9,174 nt of DNA from Clostridiales bacterium UBA3680 (GTDB lineage: Bacteria > Bacillota > Clostridia > Lachnospirales > CAG-274). Both the position numbers and the translations under genes were made by a program. The first letter of the stretch is position 1. The number at the start of each line of letters is the position of its first letter. The notes below the pieces were generated by a model. It saw only the letters and a program-made list of their open reading frames with translations. It was not told the DNA's origin and made no database searches. Below are positions 1 through 5,800 of the stretch, in pieces. Where the stretch lies: positions 9,232-18,405 of the forward strand of contig DFJD01000018.1 in NCBI GenBank assembly GCA_002372875.1. The letters are read 5' to 3'.

Positions 1-58
1 GAAAAGACCCGATGGCGTAGCCTGTAGCAACTTGTCAAGGACTTTTTGATATTTTCTT

Positions 59-103
59 CATAAAGCCCGAAAAAATTCTTATTGTATAAGATAAGGCTTT
101 ATG
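59..103. repeat. 9-bp inverted repeat flanking the promoter
   Basis: CATAAAGCC at 59-67 is matched exactly by its reverse complement GGCTTTATG at 95-103. The arms are 27 bases apart and enclose the -35 box of the promoter at 82-110; the right arm ends just before the -10 box. It could be an operator for a dimeric repressor or a chance match. The 58 bases to its left show no recognisable gene or site. Confidence 0.45.
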
Positions 104-110
104 ATATAAT
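82..110 (+). promoter_or_regulatory. Sigma-70-type promoter of the Rpn remnant
   Basis: TTGTAT (82-87) and a perfect TATAAT (105-110) are separated by exactly 17 bases, the consensus spacing. The promoter lies 40 bases upstream of the start codon at 150, which has a strong Shine-Dalgarno GGAGGTG at 135-141. The regulatory region of the broken nuclease gene is therefore intact even though its coding region is not. Confidence 0.75.
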
Positions 111-149
111 AAATACAGGGAAGCCTATAAATGCGGAGGTGATAAACCT

Positions 150-600
150 ATGGGAATAATAGATACAGAAAGTAAGTTGTATTTTTCGAAAAATCTCATA
201 TTTGCCGATATGTTTAATTTTAATAGCACCGATGAATATAAATGACAATGATTTTGATAAATTTCACACCGATCTTGGGCTTGCAATGAAGGTGTTGAAA
301 TATCAAAATGAGGGTGTTGTGGAAGTAATACAATCTACAAATCATAAAAAGATAGACAGAGATACGGCAGTTTTTCTCAATGCCGTAACCAATCTCGGAC
401 TTGAATTTGAAGAAAAGGAGGGGGCGATAGATATGTGTAAGGCTATGGAGGATTATACGAAAAAGCAGAGAATTGTTGGGGCTATTGATATATTAAAATT
501 AGATGGTGTATCCGATGAGGATATTATTGCAAAAATAATGAAATTATTTGATGTAACAAGAGACTATGTGCTTGCATTACTTACACCTAAAACGGTCTGA
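150..600 (+). pseudogene. Rpn-family nuclease/putative transposase, catalytic core deleted
   Basis: The ATG at 150 follows a good ribosome site and begins MGIIDTESKLYFSKN, then IFADMFNF, a typical N-terminus of Rpn-family (PD-(D/E)XK) recombination-promoting nucleases of gut Clostridia. That frame stops at TGA 243-245. From about 215 another frame (+1 relative) carries the family's C-terminal region: LIAPMNIN, DFDKFHTDLGLAMKVLKY, DRDTAVFLNAVTNLGLEFEE, then IDMCKAMEDY and a tail ending LLTPKTV (stop 598-600). Family members are about 300 residues or more, so roughly 200 residues holding all the catalytic residues are missing. The fusion lies at about 211-222, in a TTTAAT-type repeat that could have mediated the deletion. 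No nuclease can be made. Only the C-terminal part is translatable, for example from internal ATGs at 202, 229 or 433. The family assignment is from recognition of sequence style, fairly sure. Confidence 0.75.
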
Positions 601-781
601 AAGGGCGATAGATATGTGTAAGGCTATGGAGGATTATACAAAGAAAACGGAGATAATAGGTGCAATAAAAGGAATGAAACTTATGGGAGCGTCTGAAAGT
701 GATATTCTTACTCAGATTATAAAAAATTTCAACGTTACCAAAGATTATGTAGTTTCTCTTCTCAAACCGCAGGGAGCATAA
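421..781 (+). repeat. Tandem duplication of the Rpn C-terminal module, 181-bp period
   Basis: Copy 1 (about 421-600) and copy 2 (about 602-781) are offset by 181 bases, so they lie in different reading frames. The first 36 bases or so (from GGCGATAGATATGTGTAAGG) are identical in both copies, whereas the remaining ~140 bases are strongly diverged. The encoded tails are only about half identical by my residue count (21 of 44), with the same length and no gaps. An abrupt identical-to-diverged boundary suggests recombination between Rpn paralogues at the conserved MCKAMEDY box, not simple slippage duplication. Confidence 0.85.
614..781 (+). pseudogene. Second Rpn C-terminal module, 55 codons
   Basis: ATG 614 begins MCKAMEDYTKK, followed by GAIKGMKLMGASESDI, then NFNVTKDYVVSLLKPQ, ending at TAA 779-781. 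It corresponds to the extreme C-terminus of Rpn-family proteins (helical, with the VTKDYV...LL ending) and is the paralogue of residues at 433-600. The ATG lies 13 bases after the stop of copy 1 and is preceded by GAAAGGG with 8 bases between, so it could be translated as a free-standing 55-residue peptide, perhaps coupled to the upstream copy. It may be only debris of a second rpn gene whose front was lost. In Escherichia coli, rpn genes encode C-terminal small proteins from internal starts that inhibit the full nuclease; whether that applies to this lineage is inference. Confidence 0.5.
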
Positions 782-807
782 AATTATCCGAATAATTCTT
801 TAAATGG

Positions 808-846
808 CTTGGCTGAGGTGTTTACATCTCGGTCAAGTCTTTTTTG
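808..846 (+). terminator. Rho-independent terminator after the Rpn remnant
   Basis: CTTGGCTGAGGTG (808-820) can pair with CATCTCGGTCAAG (825-837) as a 13-bp stem with three G-U wobbles around a TTTA loop. A T-rich tail, TCTTTTTTG, follows at once. It ends transcription from the 82-110 promoter just before the IS element and would reduce read-through into the transposase gene. Confidence 0.85.
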
Positions 847-888
847 TTATGGGGTCGTGACCCTGTTGAGCGAAGCGAAACATTAAAC

Positions 889-905
889 CACCCGCTATGC
901 GGGTG
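889..905. repeat. Left-end hairpin of the IS200-type element
   Basis: CACCCGC (889-895) and GCGGGTG (899-905) form a 7-bp stem with a TAT loop. In the IS200/IS605 family, subterminal hairpins of this kind are the single-stranded DNA recognition sites of TnpA. The sequence resembles the right-end hairpin at 2357-2379, which supports the assignment. Confidence 0.7.
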
Positions 906-925
906 CGCGTTGAATGTTATACAAA

Positions 926-992
926 AAAACTCACCAATTTGTTATAATAAGGTTGTTCAAGTCTTATCAATAACGAAAGAAAGGTGAGTTTT
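926..992 (+). promoter_or_regulatory. Inverted repeat able to hide the tnpA ribosome site
   Basis: AAAACTCACC (926-935) is the exact complement of GGTGAGTTTT (983-992), which contains the Shine-Dalgarno sequence of tnpA and abuts its ATG (993). A perfect TATAAT (943-948) lies between the arms, without a good -35 box. A transcript from that point would start after the left arm and leave the ribosome site free, whereas a read-through transcript from outside would contain both arms and block it. IS200 is known to protect itself from outside transcription by such a structure. The application here is inference. Confidence 0.6.
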
Positions 993-1253
993 ATGGCAAA
1001 AAAAGAAAATAGTTTATCACATACGAAATGGATGTGCAAGTATCACATAGTATTTACACCGAAATACAGAAGAAAAATAATATATAATCAGTATAAAGCG
1101 AGTATACGAGATATATTGAAACAACTGTGTAGTTACAAAGGTGTAGAAATAATAGAAGGACATCTAATGCCGAACCATATACATATGTTAGTAAGTATTC
1201 CGCCTAATTAAGTGTATCACAATTCATGGGATATCTCAAGGGGAAAAGTGCAT
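993..1253 (+). pseudogene. tnpA: IS200-type TnpA transposase, 5' fragment (frameshifted)
   Basis: The start ATG 993 is chosen over GTG 984 because GGTGAG at 983-988 is its ribosome site. The product begins MAKKENSLSHTKWMCKYHIV and contains FTPKYRRKIIYNQY, then GHLMPNHIHMLVSIPP. NHIH holds the HUH metal-binding pair that positions the scissile phosphate in single-stranded DNA transposition. After IPP, one base is missing near 1207, giving a TAA stop at 1209-1211. The expected sequence resumes in the other frame (SVSQFMGYLKGKSA) up to about 1253, where homology stops at the foreign insert. The catalytic tyrosine is in the separated 3' fragment (2045-2236). Family members have about 150 residues. 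Two independent lesions make the gene inactive. Confidence 0.88.
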
Positions 1254-1295
1254 TTTTGTTCTAACTGTTTACGCATTTTAAACCTCCGATTTTTA

Positions 1296-1327
1296 GATTT
1301 TTATTTTTTTATAAAAAAATAATAACT
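1296..1327 (-). terminator. Possible AT-rich terminator of the beta-flower gene
   Basis: Immediately downstream of the stop codon (1326-1328, minus strand) lies a 20-base perfect palindrome of A and T (TATTTTTTTATAAAAAAATA), framed by AGATTTT and AAAATCT. The stem has no G-C pairs except in the outer arms, so it would be a weak terminator. On the minus strand the T-run follows the first arm. No other terminator is visible for this gene. Confidence 0.4.
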
Positions 1328-1562
1328 AAAATCTATAAATGGTATTATTATACGCATCTCTTACAGTATCATCATCAAGATAAAACACTATATTGTGGTT
1401 AGTATCGTATATCTTATTTCCTTCAATGTAATACTGTGTGAAATGATTAGGGTCATATATAGTATTTCCCTCAATATAATACACAATGTTATTATATGTA
1501 TCTCTCACAATGTTTCCTTCTACTGTAAATTTGTTCATTCCGTAAGTGTCTTTAATCCACAT
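1326..1562 (-). CDS. Small four-repeat protein resembling the 4-fold beta-flower family
   Basis: The product is 78 residues from the ATG at 1562, or 80 from the ATG at 1568. The inner start is preferred because AGGA lies 9 bases upstream of it and only 3 upstream of the outer one. After a short leader the protein is four exact 16-residue repeats with no gaps: FTVEGNIVRDTYNNIV, YYIEGNTIYDPNHFTQ, YYIEGNKIYDTNHNIV and FYLDDDTVRDAYNNTI, then YRF. The pattern (aromatic, beta strand, GN or DD turn, I/V-x-D-x-x-x turn) fits four beta hairpins arranged around an axis, as in proteins annotated 4-fold beta-flower. I recognise the style but cannot confirm it by search. There is no signal peptide or membrane segment, so it is probably cytoplasmic. 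Function is unknown. It is transcribed away from the helical-protein gene, from the promoter at 1611-1639, and lies wholly within the insert in tnpA. Confidence 0.7.
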   Translation of the reverse strand: MWIKDTYGMNKFTVEGNIVRDTYNNIVYYIEGNTIYDPNHFTQYYIEGNKIYDTNHNIVFYLDDDTVRDAYNNTIYRF

Positions 1563-1610
1563 AGTCATCTTTCCTTTCTTTATTGTTGTGAGTTTTCGTT
1601 TACAAATATA

Positions 1611-1639
1611 GTTATATAATAATATTTATTATTCGTCAA
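1611..1639 (-). promoter_or_regulatory. Strong promoter of the beta-flower gene
   Basis: On the minus strand TTGACG (1639-1634) and TATAAC (1616-1611) are separated by exactly 17 bases, close to a consensus sigma-70-type promoter, about 50 bases before the start codon. Its near-consensus quality suggests that the gene is expressed. Facing it, a TATAAT at 1662-1667 could serve the opposite gene, but I see no good -35 box for that one. Confidence 0.7.
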
Positions 1640-1713
1640 CATTTATTTTAGAAAAAAATCATATAATTTATTTTTTTATAAACAAATAGTTTACAAAGGA
1701 AGTGAAATCTCAT

Positions 1714-2079
1714 ATGGCTGATTTATTAAATGCTTTAAATAATAATGCAAATATACTAACAAATAATGAAAGTACAACTGTAAATAATACCCTTAATGAG
1801 TTTATTAATGATATACAGCAATCTGGTAATATAGCTGATACTTTTAAACAACAAATACAAGATATAAAAAACCTATTAAATAACGGTTTTAATTTAAATA
1901 ATGTCAAACAATTATTAGATATAATTAAAGACCTCGAAAAACAAATTAAAGCTATCAACGATACAGCAGATAACGGTATAGATATTAAAGTAAATTTTGA
2001 TGCTTTAACTAAAGTATCTACTATTTTAAAAGACGCTAAAAGTAATGATATTCGACAAACACGCAAACTTAAAGTATAA
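1714..2079 (+). CDS. Asn-rich helical protein of unknown function with chimeric C-terminus
   Basis: ATG 1714 is chosen over GTG 1702 because AAGGA-GTGA-like bases at 1696-1705 give a normal 8-base spacing to it. The product (121 residues, MADLLNALNNNANILTNN...) is rich in Asn, Asp, Lys, Ile and Leu. Heptad-like stretches (DTFKQQIQDIKNLLNNGF, then VKQLLDIIKDLEKQIKAI) suggest amphipathic helices or a coiled coil. There is no signal peptide or membrane segment. I do not recognise the family. Homology to tnpA begins at about 2043, so the last 11 residues or so (NDIRQTRKLKV) and the TAA stop are read from transposase DNA in the wrong frame. The native C-terminus was therefore lost or replaced when the segment was inserted. 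It may be a truncated gene rather than a functional one. Confidence 0.6.
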   Translation: MADLLNALNNNANILTNNESTTVNNTLNEFINDIQQSGNIADTFKQQIQDIKNLLNNGFNLNNVKQLLDIIKDLEKQIKAINDTADNGIDIKVNFDALTKVSTILKDAKSNDIRQTRKLKV

Positions 2080-2236
2080 TTTTGGAAATAGACATTTTTG
2101 GGCAGAAGGATACTATGTAAGCACAGTGGGGCTTAATGAGGCAACTATAAAGAAATACATTCAAGAACAGGAAAAGCATGATATTGCGATGGATAAATTG
2201 AGTGTAAAAGAGTATGAGGACCCTTTTAAGGGTTAA
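2045..2236 (+). pseudogene. tnpA: IS200-type TnpA transposase, 3' fragment
   Basis: This is the continuation of the gene broken at about 1253. It reads MIFDKHANLKYNFGNRHFWA, EGYYVSTVGLNEATIKKYIQ, EQEKHDIAMDKLSVKEYEDP, FKG and stops at TAA 2234-2236. The tyrosine of KKYIQEQ is in the position of the single catalytic tyrosine of Y1 transposases (about residue 128 of the rejoined protein). The rest is the conserved C-terminal helix. The first codon, ATG, is an internal methionine of the original protein, not a start: no ribosome site precedes it. The fragment is well preserved, with no internal stop or frameshift, which suggests the interruption is recent. Confidence 0.88.
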
Positions 2237-2283
2237 GCCGGTATTACAAATGTCCTTTTGAGGGGCAGCAACGAGTCAAAGGC

Positions 2284-2379
2284 GATATGACTTGAACGAA
2301 GTGAAAGCCGGCGTTTTTAGGCGCTGGCCGGTAACAACCCCTTATAGGGGAGAGCAAACCACCCGTTGGACGGGTGGTT
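2284..2379 (+). repeat. Right-end stem-loops of the IS200-type element
   Basis: A perfect 9-bp hairpin, AACCACCCG (2357-2365) with CGGGTGGTT (2371-2379) and loop TTGGA, is the likely TnpA-bound right end. It is preceded by CCCCT/AGGGG (2338-2350 region) and by a GC-rich stem formed by GCCGGCG and CGCTGGC (about 2309-2331, one mismatch). The TTTTTT tract after the last hairpin (2383-2389) could also make it a terminator. No gene is seen between 2237 and 2384. Confidence 0.7.
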
Positions 2380-2547
2380 ATGATTTTTTATCGCTTTATA
2401 TTTTTTGCGGGGAAAATTATTTAAGCTGATGGGTATGATCTGATTTTCTAGTCGGCGCTTTGGATAAAATATTTGGGTCAGCGATAAAAAAACTTTATCA
2501 TAGGGCAGATATTTTTTTGATTTTGCTTGACCGAGTGATAAAAACTT

Positions 2548-2577
2548 TCGGATGGACAATCCGATCATTTTTTATTT
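2548..2577. terminator. Likely bidirectional terminator
   Basis: TCGGAT (2548-2553) pairs with ATCCGA (2559-2564) around the loop GGACA. On the plus strand it is followed by TCATTTTTTATTT. On the minus strand the same stem is followed by AAGTTTTTATC. It could end transcripts from the IS side and, about 235 bases after its stop codon, from the adhesin gene. Confidence 0.6.
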
Positions 2578-2631
2578 ACCGCTCTGTGCTTTCTTTGCTT
2601 TTACTTGCTATTTGGACTGATTTTCACTACC

Positions 2632-2731
2632 TTGCAAGCGTAGCCGGCGGGTCCCTGCGACCGTTTTCAAAGGGAGACTTCGTTAATCTCCACTATTAAA
2701 CCCCCAATAGGGCACCCGTTGGCGCTTGCAA
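2632..2731. repeat. Long inverted repeat enclosing a structured 100-base block
   Basis: TTGCAAGCG (2632-2640) is exactly complementary to CGCTTGCAA (2723-2731), with further partial pairing between GCGGGT and ACCCG just inside. A GGAGA/TCTCC hairpin (2673-2691) lies within. The block might be a structured RNA, the foot of a mobile element, or a relic. No protein-coding reading is convincing. Confidence 0.45.
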
Positions 2732-2810
2732 AGTTTTCATCTTTGATCGGATCAGGGGACACCCCTAAGACCCTTGTTTTATTCTGCATAGCAGAAAAGT
2801 GTTTTCATTA

Positions 2811-5800
2811 CTAAAAGCTATGTTTTTTAAGTTTGACCGCAATAATCAAAACAGCACAAGCAAACATAATAACGTATGCCGCAGTATGATATACAACATT
2901 GGTATCTACCACAACTGTCAATGTGTTTGTTACTTCGACCGTTGTATCATCAATAACGTTAAAGCTTATCTCATTACCGCTTATCTCGGCCTCGCTGTCT
3001 TTTTTGAATTTTGTCGTATAGCCCTCGTTCATTTCGGTAATAGTGACATTTTTGTTGTGCGGCACGGAAATTACAGCCGTATCGTTATGCTTTAAAGTAA
3101 AGGTCCCTCCCGATACAAGCGGGGTCTGTTCCACACCGTTTTTAGTCCACGCAAAAGTCTGCGTATCGGCCGTACCTTCGACAGTAATTGTAAATGTAAA
3201 ATCTTTATTTTTGTCGCCCATATTGCCCGATACGGTTTTATGTACGGTAAGATCAAGATCGTCTAGTATCTTTTTATTAGGTATACTAAGATCAAAAGTT
3301 TTTGTTCCCGCACCGTCCGTACTTTCGGTCAGCGTAACACCTGTGGGAGCGGAGATAAGGTCAATACCGCCAAGCTCGGTAACGGAGAATAAGATATCAC
3401 CAAGGAGATTTCTGAATCCCTGCAGGGGTTCAATTTCCGTCAGGTAATATATGCCTTTTTCAAGTGATTCGTCTATTTTATCAATAACGCCTTGGTCATT
3501 GGTAACAAGATTTTCGTATCCTTCCATCGGTCTGTAATCTTTTATAAACGAACCGCTGCTGCTTTTTACCTGTTTAAATAAAGCAAAAACAACACCACCG
3601 AGTTTATTTGAACTGTTGCCATCCTGAAACTTGACTGCCTGAAAACTGAACGGCTTATTAAAAATATTGATATGAGCAAGGTGCGTATGATCGTTATCAA
3701 GATCGGGGTGCAAAGCTCTCCAGTCACCGTTTTCATCATCATATAATGTAACAATATCTTCGCCGTTGACGGTTTCTATATCAAACTTCACGGGATGTGA
3801 AAGACCGACATAACCTGTAGGAGACTGTATCTCCTCCAGTATGTAATAGGCATCCATCGCATCCGTCTTGCGCATAAAATTGTAAAGTGATGTTACAACA
3901 CCGTCGCTGCCTGTTGTAAAGCTGTAGCTTGCCTGTTCTGTATAAACGGTTTTTTCGGGGTCGGTAGTTCGGTACAATGTAAGTTTGAATTTACCGCCCG
4001 AAAGTGGGTTTTCCACCCTTTTCGTCTGTGCGTTAACGGCATTGTAAAGACCGAGATCTATATATATACCGCCGCTGCGTGTATTTGTTACGGTATCGGT
4101 ACGCACATTGGCCAAAGGCTTTGCGCCCTGAGCGCCTGTTGCTGTTCCCTGCTCATAAGTTACGGCATATTTATAATTATAAACATTGGTATCCGAAATG
4201 TTTACCTGTCTGACATCAACATTTACAAGTTCATCGTCATTTACTTTTACAGGCGCTCCGTCATAAATCAAATTGCCGCCGTCATAGCGTGGATTTGTGA
4301 GCTTGACTTCACGCACAACATAATCGTCAAAGTTATGTCCGTTTTCCAAATAGTCAAAATAATAATATGTCGATAAGGAGTCTTTATTTATTTCCCTTAC
4401 CGTTCCCGCAAGCAATTCTTCCGTACTGCCGTTTTTGATATATACGGCAATATATATCGGATAATGCCAGCCTATATATCCGTCATCGGACCAGTATTTT
4501 TCGGCGGTAAGCCCCCAACCGCGCTTGTTCTTTATTGTCATCTGCGGAGAAGAATTGGCACGTATCGTACCCGAATTCGGTGCATCGCCTTCGCTTACCA
4601 GATAGGTACCGTCGGTACGTTCGTATTGCAGCCATCTGTAGCCTTTGGGTATCTCGCTTTCTCTTTCCTCTACTTTAAATTTTGTGCCTACAATAAGTCC
4701 GGGCACCTCTACCGTATATCCTGCGGGTATCATAGATATAGCGCCGTTTACCGATGTTTCGAATGTGGCCGAGATCTTTTCTTCGTCGGAAAGCTGTGTA
4801 AATACTTTTTTATTTAAAGAAACAAATCCCGTACCCTCTTCCCATTTACAGTAATTGCCGTTTTCGTCTTTGACCCTGTATTTGTGCATACTGGCATACG
4901 GCAGTTCGGAAATACTGCTGTCGTTATCGCCAAGATAAAGCCTGTAACTAAACGTAGTTTTATCATCTTCCCTGTTCAGCAGGCAAGCCGCCGCTCTGCT
5001 CTCTTTTACGGGGTCATTTGCTCCGCTGTATACAACATCGTTTATATCAACAAGTTCGCTGTACAAATTCTTTTTTATGGAAAGTGTACGCAATGCAGTT
5101 GCGGCTACCTCGTTTTTTATGGTAACACCGGGTCTTTCTTTTACGGACTTTCGCTCGGTCGCATAATTTTTGTAATAAACATTTCCCGTATCGATAGGAC
5201 TCAATTCGGTATCGTTACAGTAAACCTTTGTGTAAACATCCTTGTTTAAGCCGCACTCAACCACATAATATCCGATCAGTTCACTCGGGAAAGTTATTGC
5301 CATTTTTTTGCCCGGATTAAGAAAATATACATTTTCGTATGTAATATCTCCGTTTGAACTGTCGTGTATTGTATATGTCGAGGCAAATTCTATCGGCTCA
5401 CCCGTCTGCGGGTCCGTAACGTATATCTCGCCCGGGTTGCCGTCGCTTTGCGGAACATTGCCAAGCATTACATAGCCGTCATTTTCGGTCGAAACGCTGC
5501 CCTCGGGTTTATACCATATCTGATACGGATACTGTACCAGGTTAAAATCCAAATCCGACGAGCCCGATAATTCTTTTGACAGTACGACCTGTCCGGGTTT
5601 TACATCGCTCAGGTTAAAACGCATGTGCAGATTTGATGCGCCTGCACCGCGCTCCATATAAAATATCTTCATCTCGTGAGATGAGTAATCCTTGAAAATA
5701 TCCTCGCAGCCGTAAGTTTCGTCCGCTTTTGCCTCAAACAATTCGCCGAGATATGCACATACGGCAGCATAAGCTTCGTCGGCGGCTGCAGTCGGATGTG

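Larger units (their letters stand above)
1254..2042. other. AT-rich foreign segment inserted in tnpA, carrying two small genes
   Basis: TnpA homology stops after codons for KGKSA (to about 1253) and resumes exactly with MIFDKHANLKY at 2045, so about 790 bp have entered one codon region. The segment is much more AT-rich than its surroundings: 14 of 60 bases at 1741-1800 are G or C, against about half in the adhesin gene. It holds two divergent genes. I see no transposase, no convincing terminal inverted repeats and no clear target duplication. AAAAGT occurs at both junctions (1244-1249 and 2038-2043), which could be a microhomology or chance. Its origin (phage, plasmid or unknown passenger) cannot be told from sequence alone. 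Confidence 0.8.
850..2390 (+). mobile_element. IS200-type insertion sequence, interrupted by a ~790-bp insert
   Basis: The element has a left-end hairpin (889-905) and a right-end hairpin (2357-2379) sharing the words ACCACCCG and CGGGTG. Between them is a single Y1/HUH transposase gene. Related bases, GAGCGAAGCGAAA (868-880) and GAACGAAGTGAAA (2293-2305), occur near both ends. Subtracting the foreign segment at about 1254-2042 leaves about 750 bp, the usual size of an IS200 element with tnpA alone. Such elements lack terminal inverted repeats and target duplications, so the outer boundaries are approximate. Its tnpA is dead, but both end hairpins look intact. Confidence 0.8.
2385..2810. other. 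Intergenic region without a credible gene
   Basis: Between the IS right end and the adhesin stop codon no reading frame has a ribosome site together with a protein-like composition. The stretch holds a likely bidirectional terminator (2548-2577), a long inverted repeat (2632-2731) and three short hairpins: GGAGA/TCTCC (2673-2691), AGGGG/CCCCT (2754-2766) and TTCTGC/GCAGAA (2782-2796). Its base composition shifts from AT-rich to GC-richer at about 2630. Confidence 0.6.

Noticed and set aside
1..58. Possible end of a gene at the left edge
   Set aside because: No frame gives a recognisable protein end in so short a stretch, and no terminator or stop context supports one.
1326..1562. Periodic sequence considered as a CRISPR or DNA repeat array
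   Set aside because: The 48-base period is continuous coding sequence with divergent codons and no spacers. The repetition is at the protein level.
1395..1619. 74-codon plus-strand open frame opposite the beta-flower gene
   Set aside because: No ribosome site, random composition, and the minus frame shows perfect protein-level repeats and a strong promoter.
1710..2066. 118-codon open frame on the minus strand opposite the Asn-rich helical protein
   Set aside because: It is a mirror of the plus-strand gene, with hydrophobic Ser/Leu/Ile-rich content made from antisense Asn/Asp codons. The plus-strand gene has the ribosome site.
2317..2699. Open frames of 60-85 codons on both strands between the IS and the adhesin
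   Set aside because: They overlap the IS right-end hairpins, the terminator and the structured block, have no convincing ribosome sites, and their residue composition is not protein-like.
2782..2796. TTCTGC/GCAGAA hairpin just after the adhesin stop as its terminator
   Set aside because: The stem is short and followed by TAAAAC on the minus strand, not a T-run. The stem at 2548-2577 is a better candidate.
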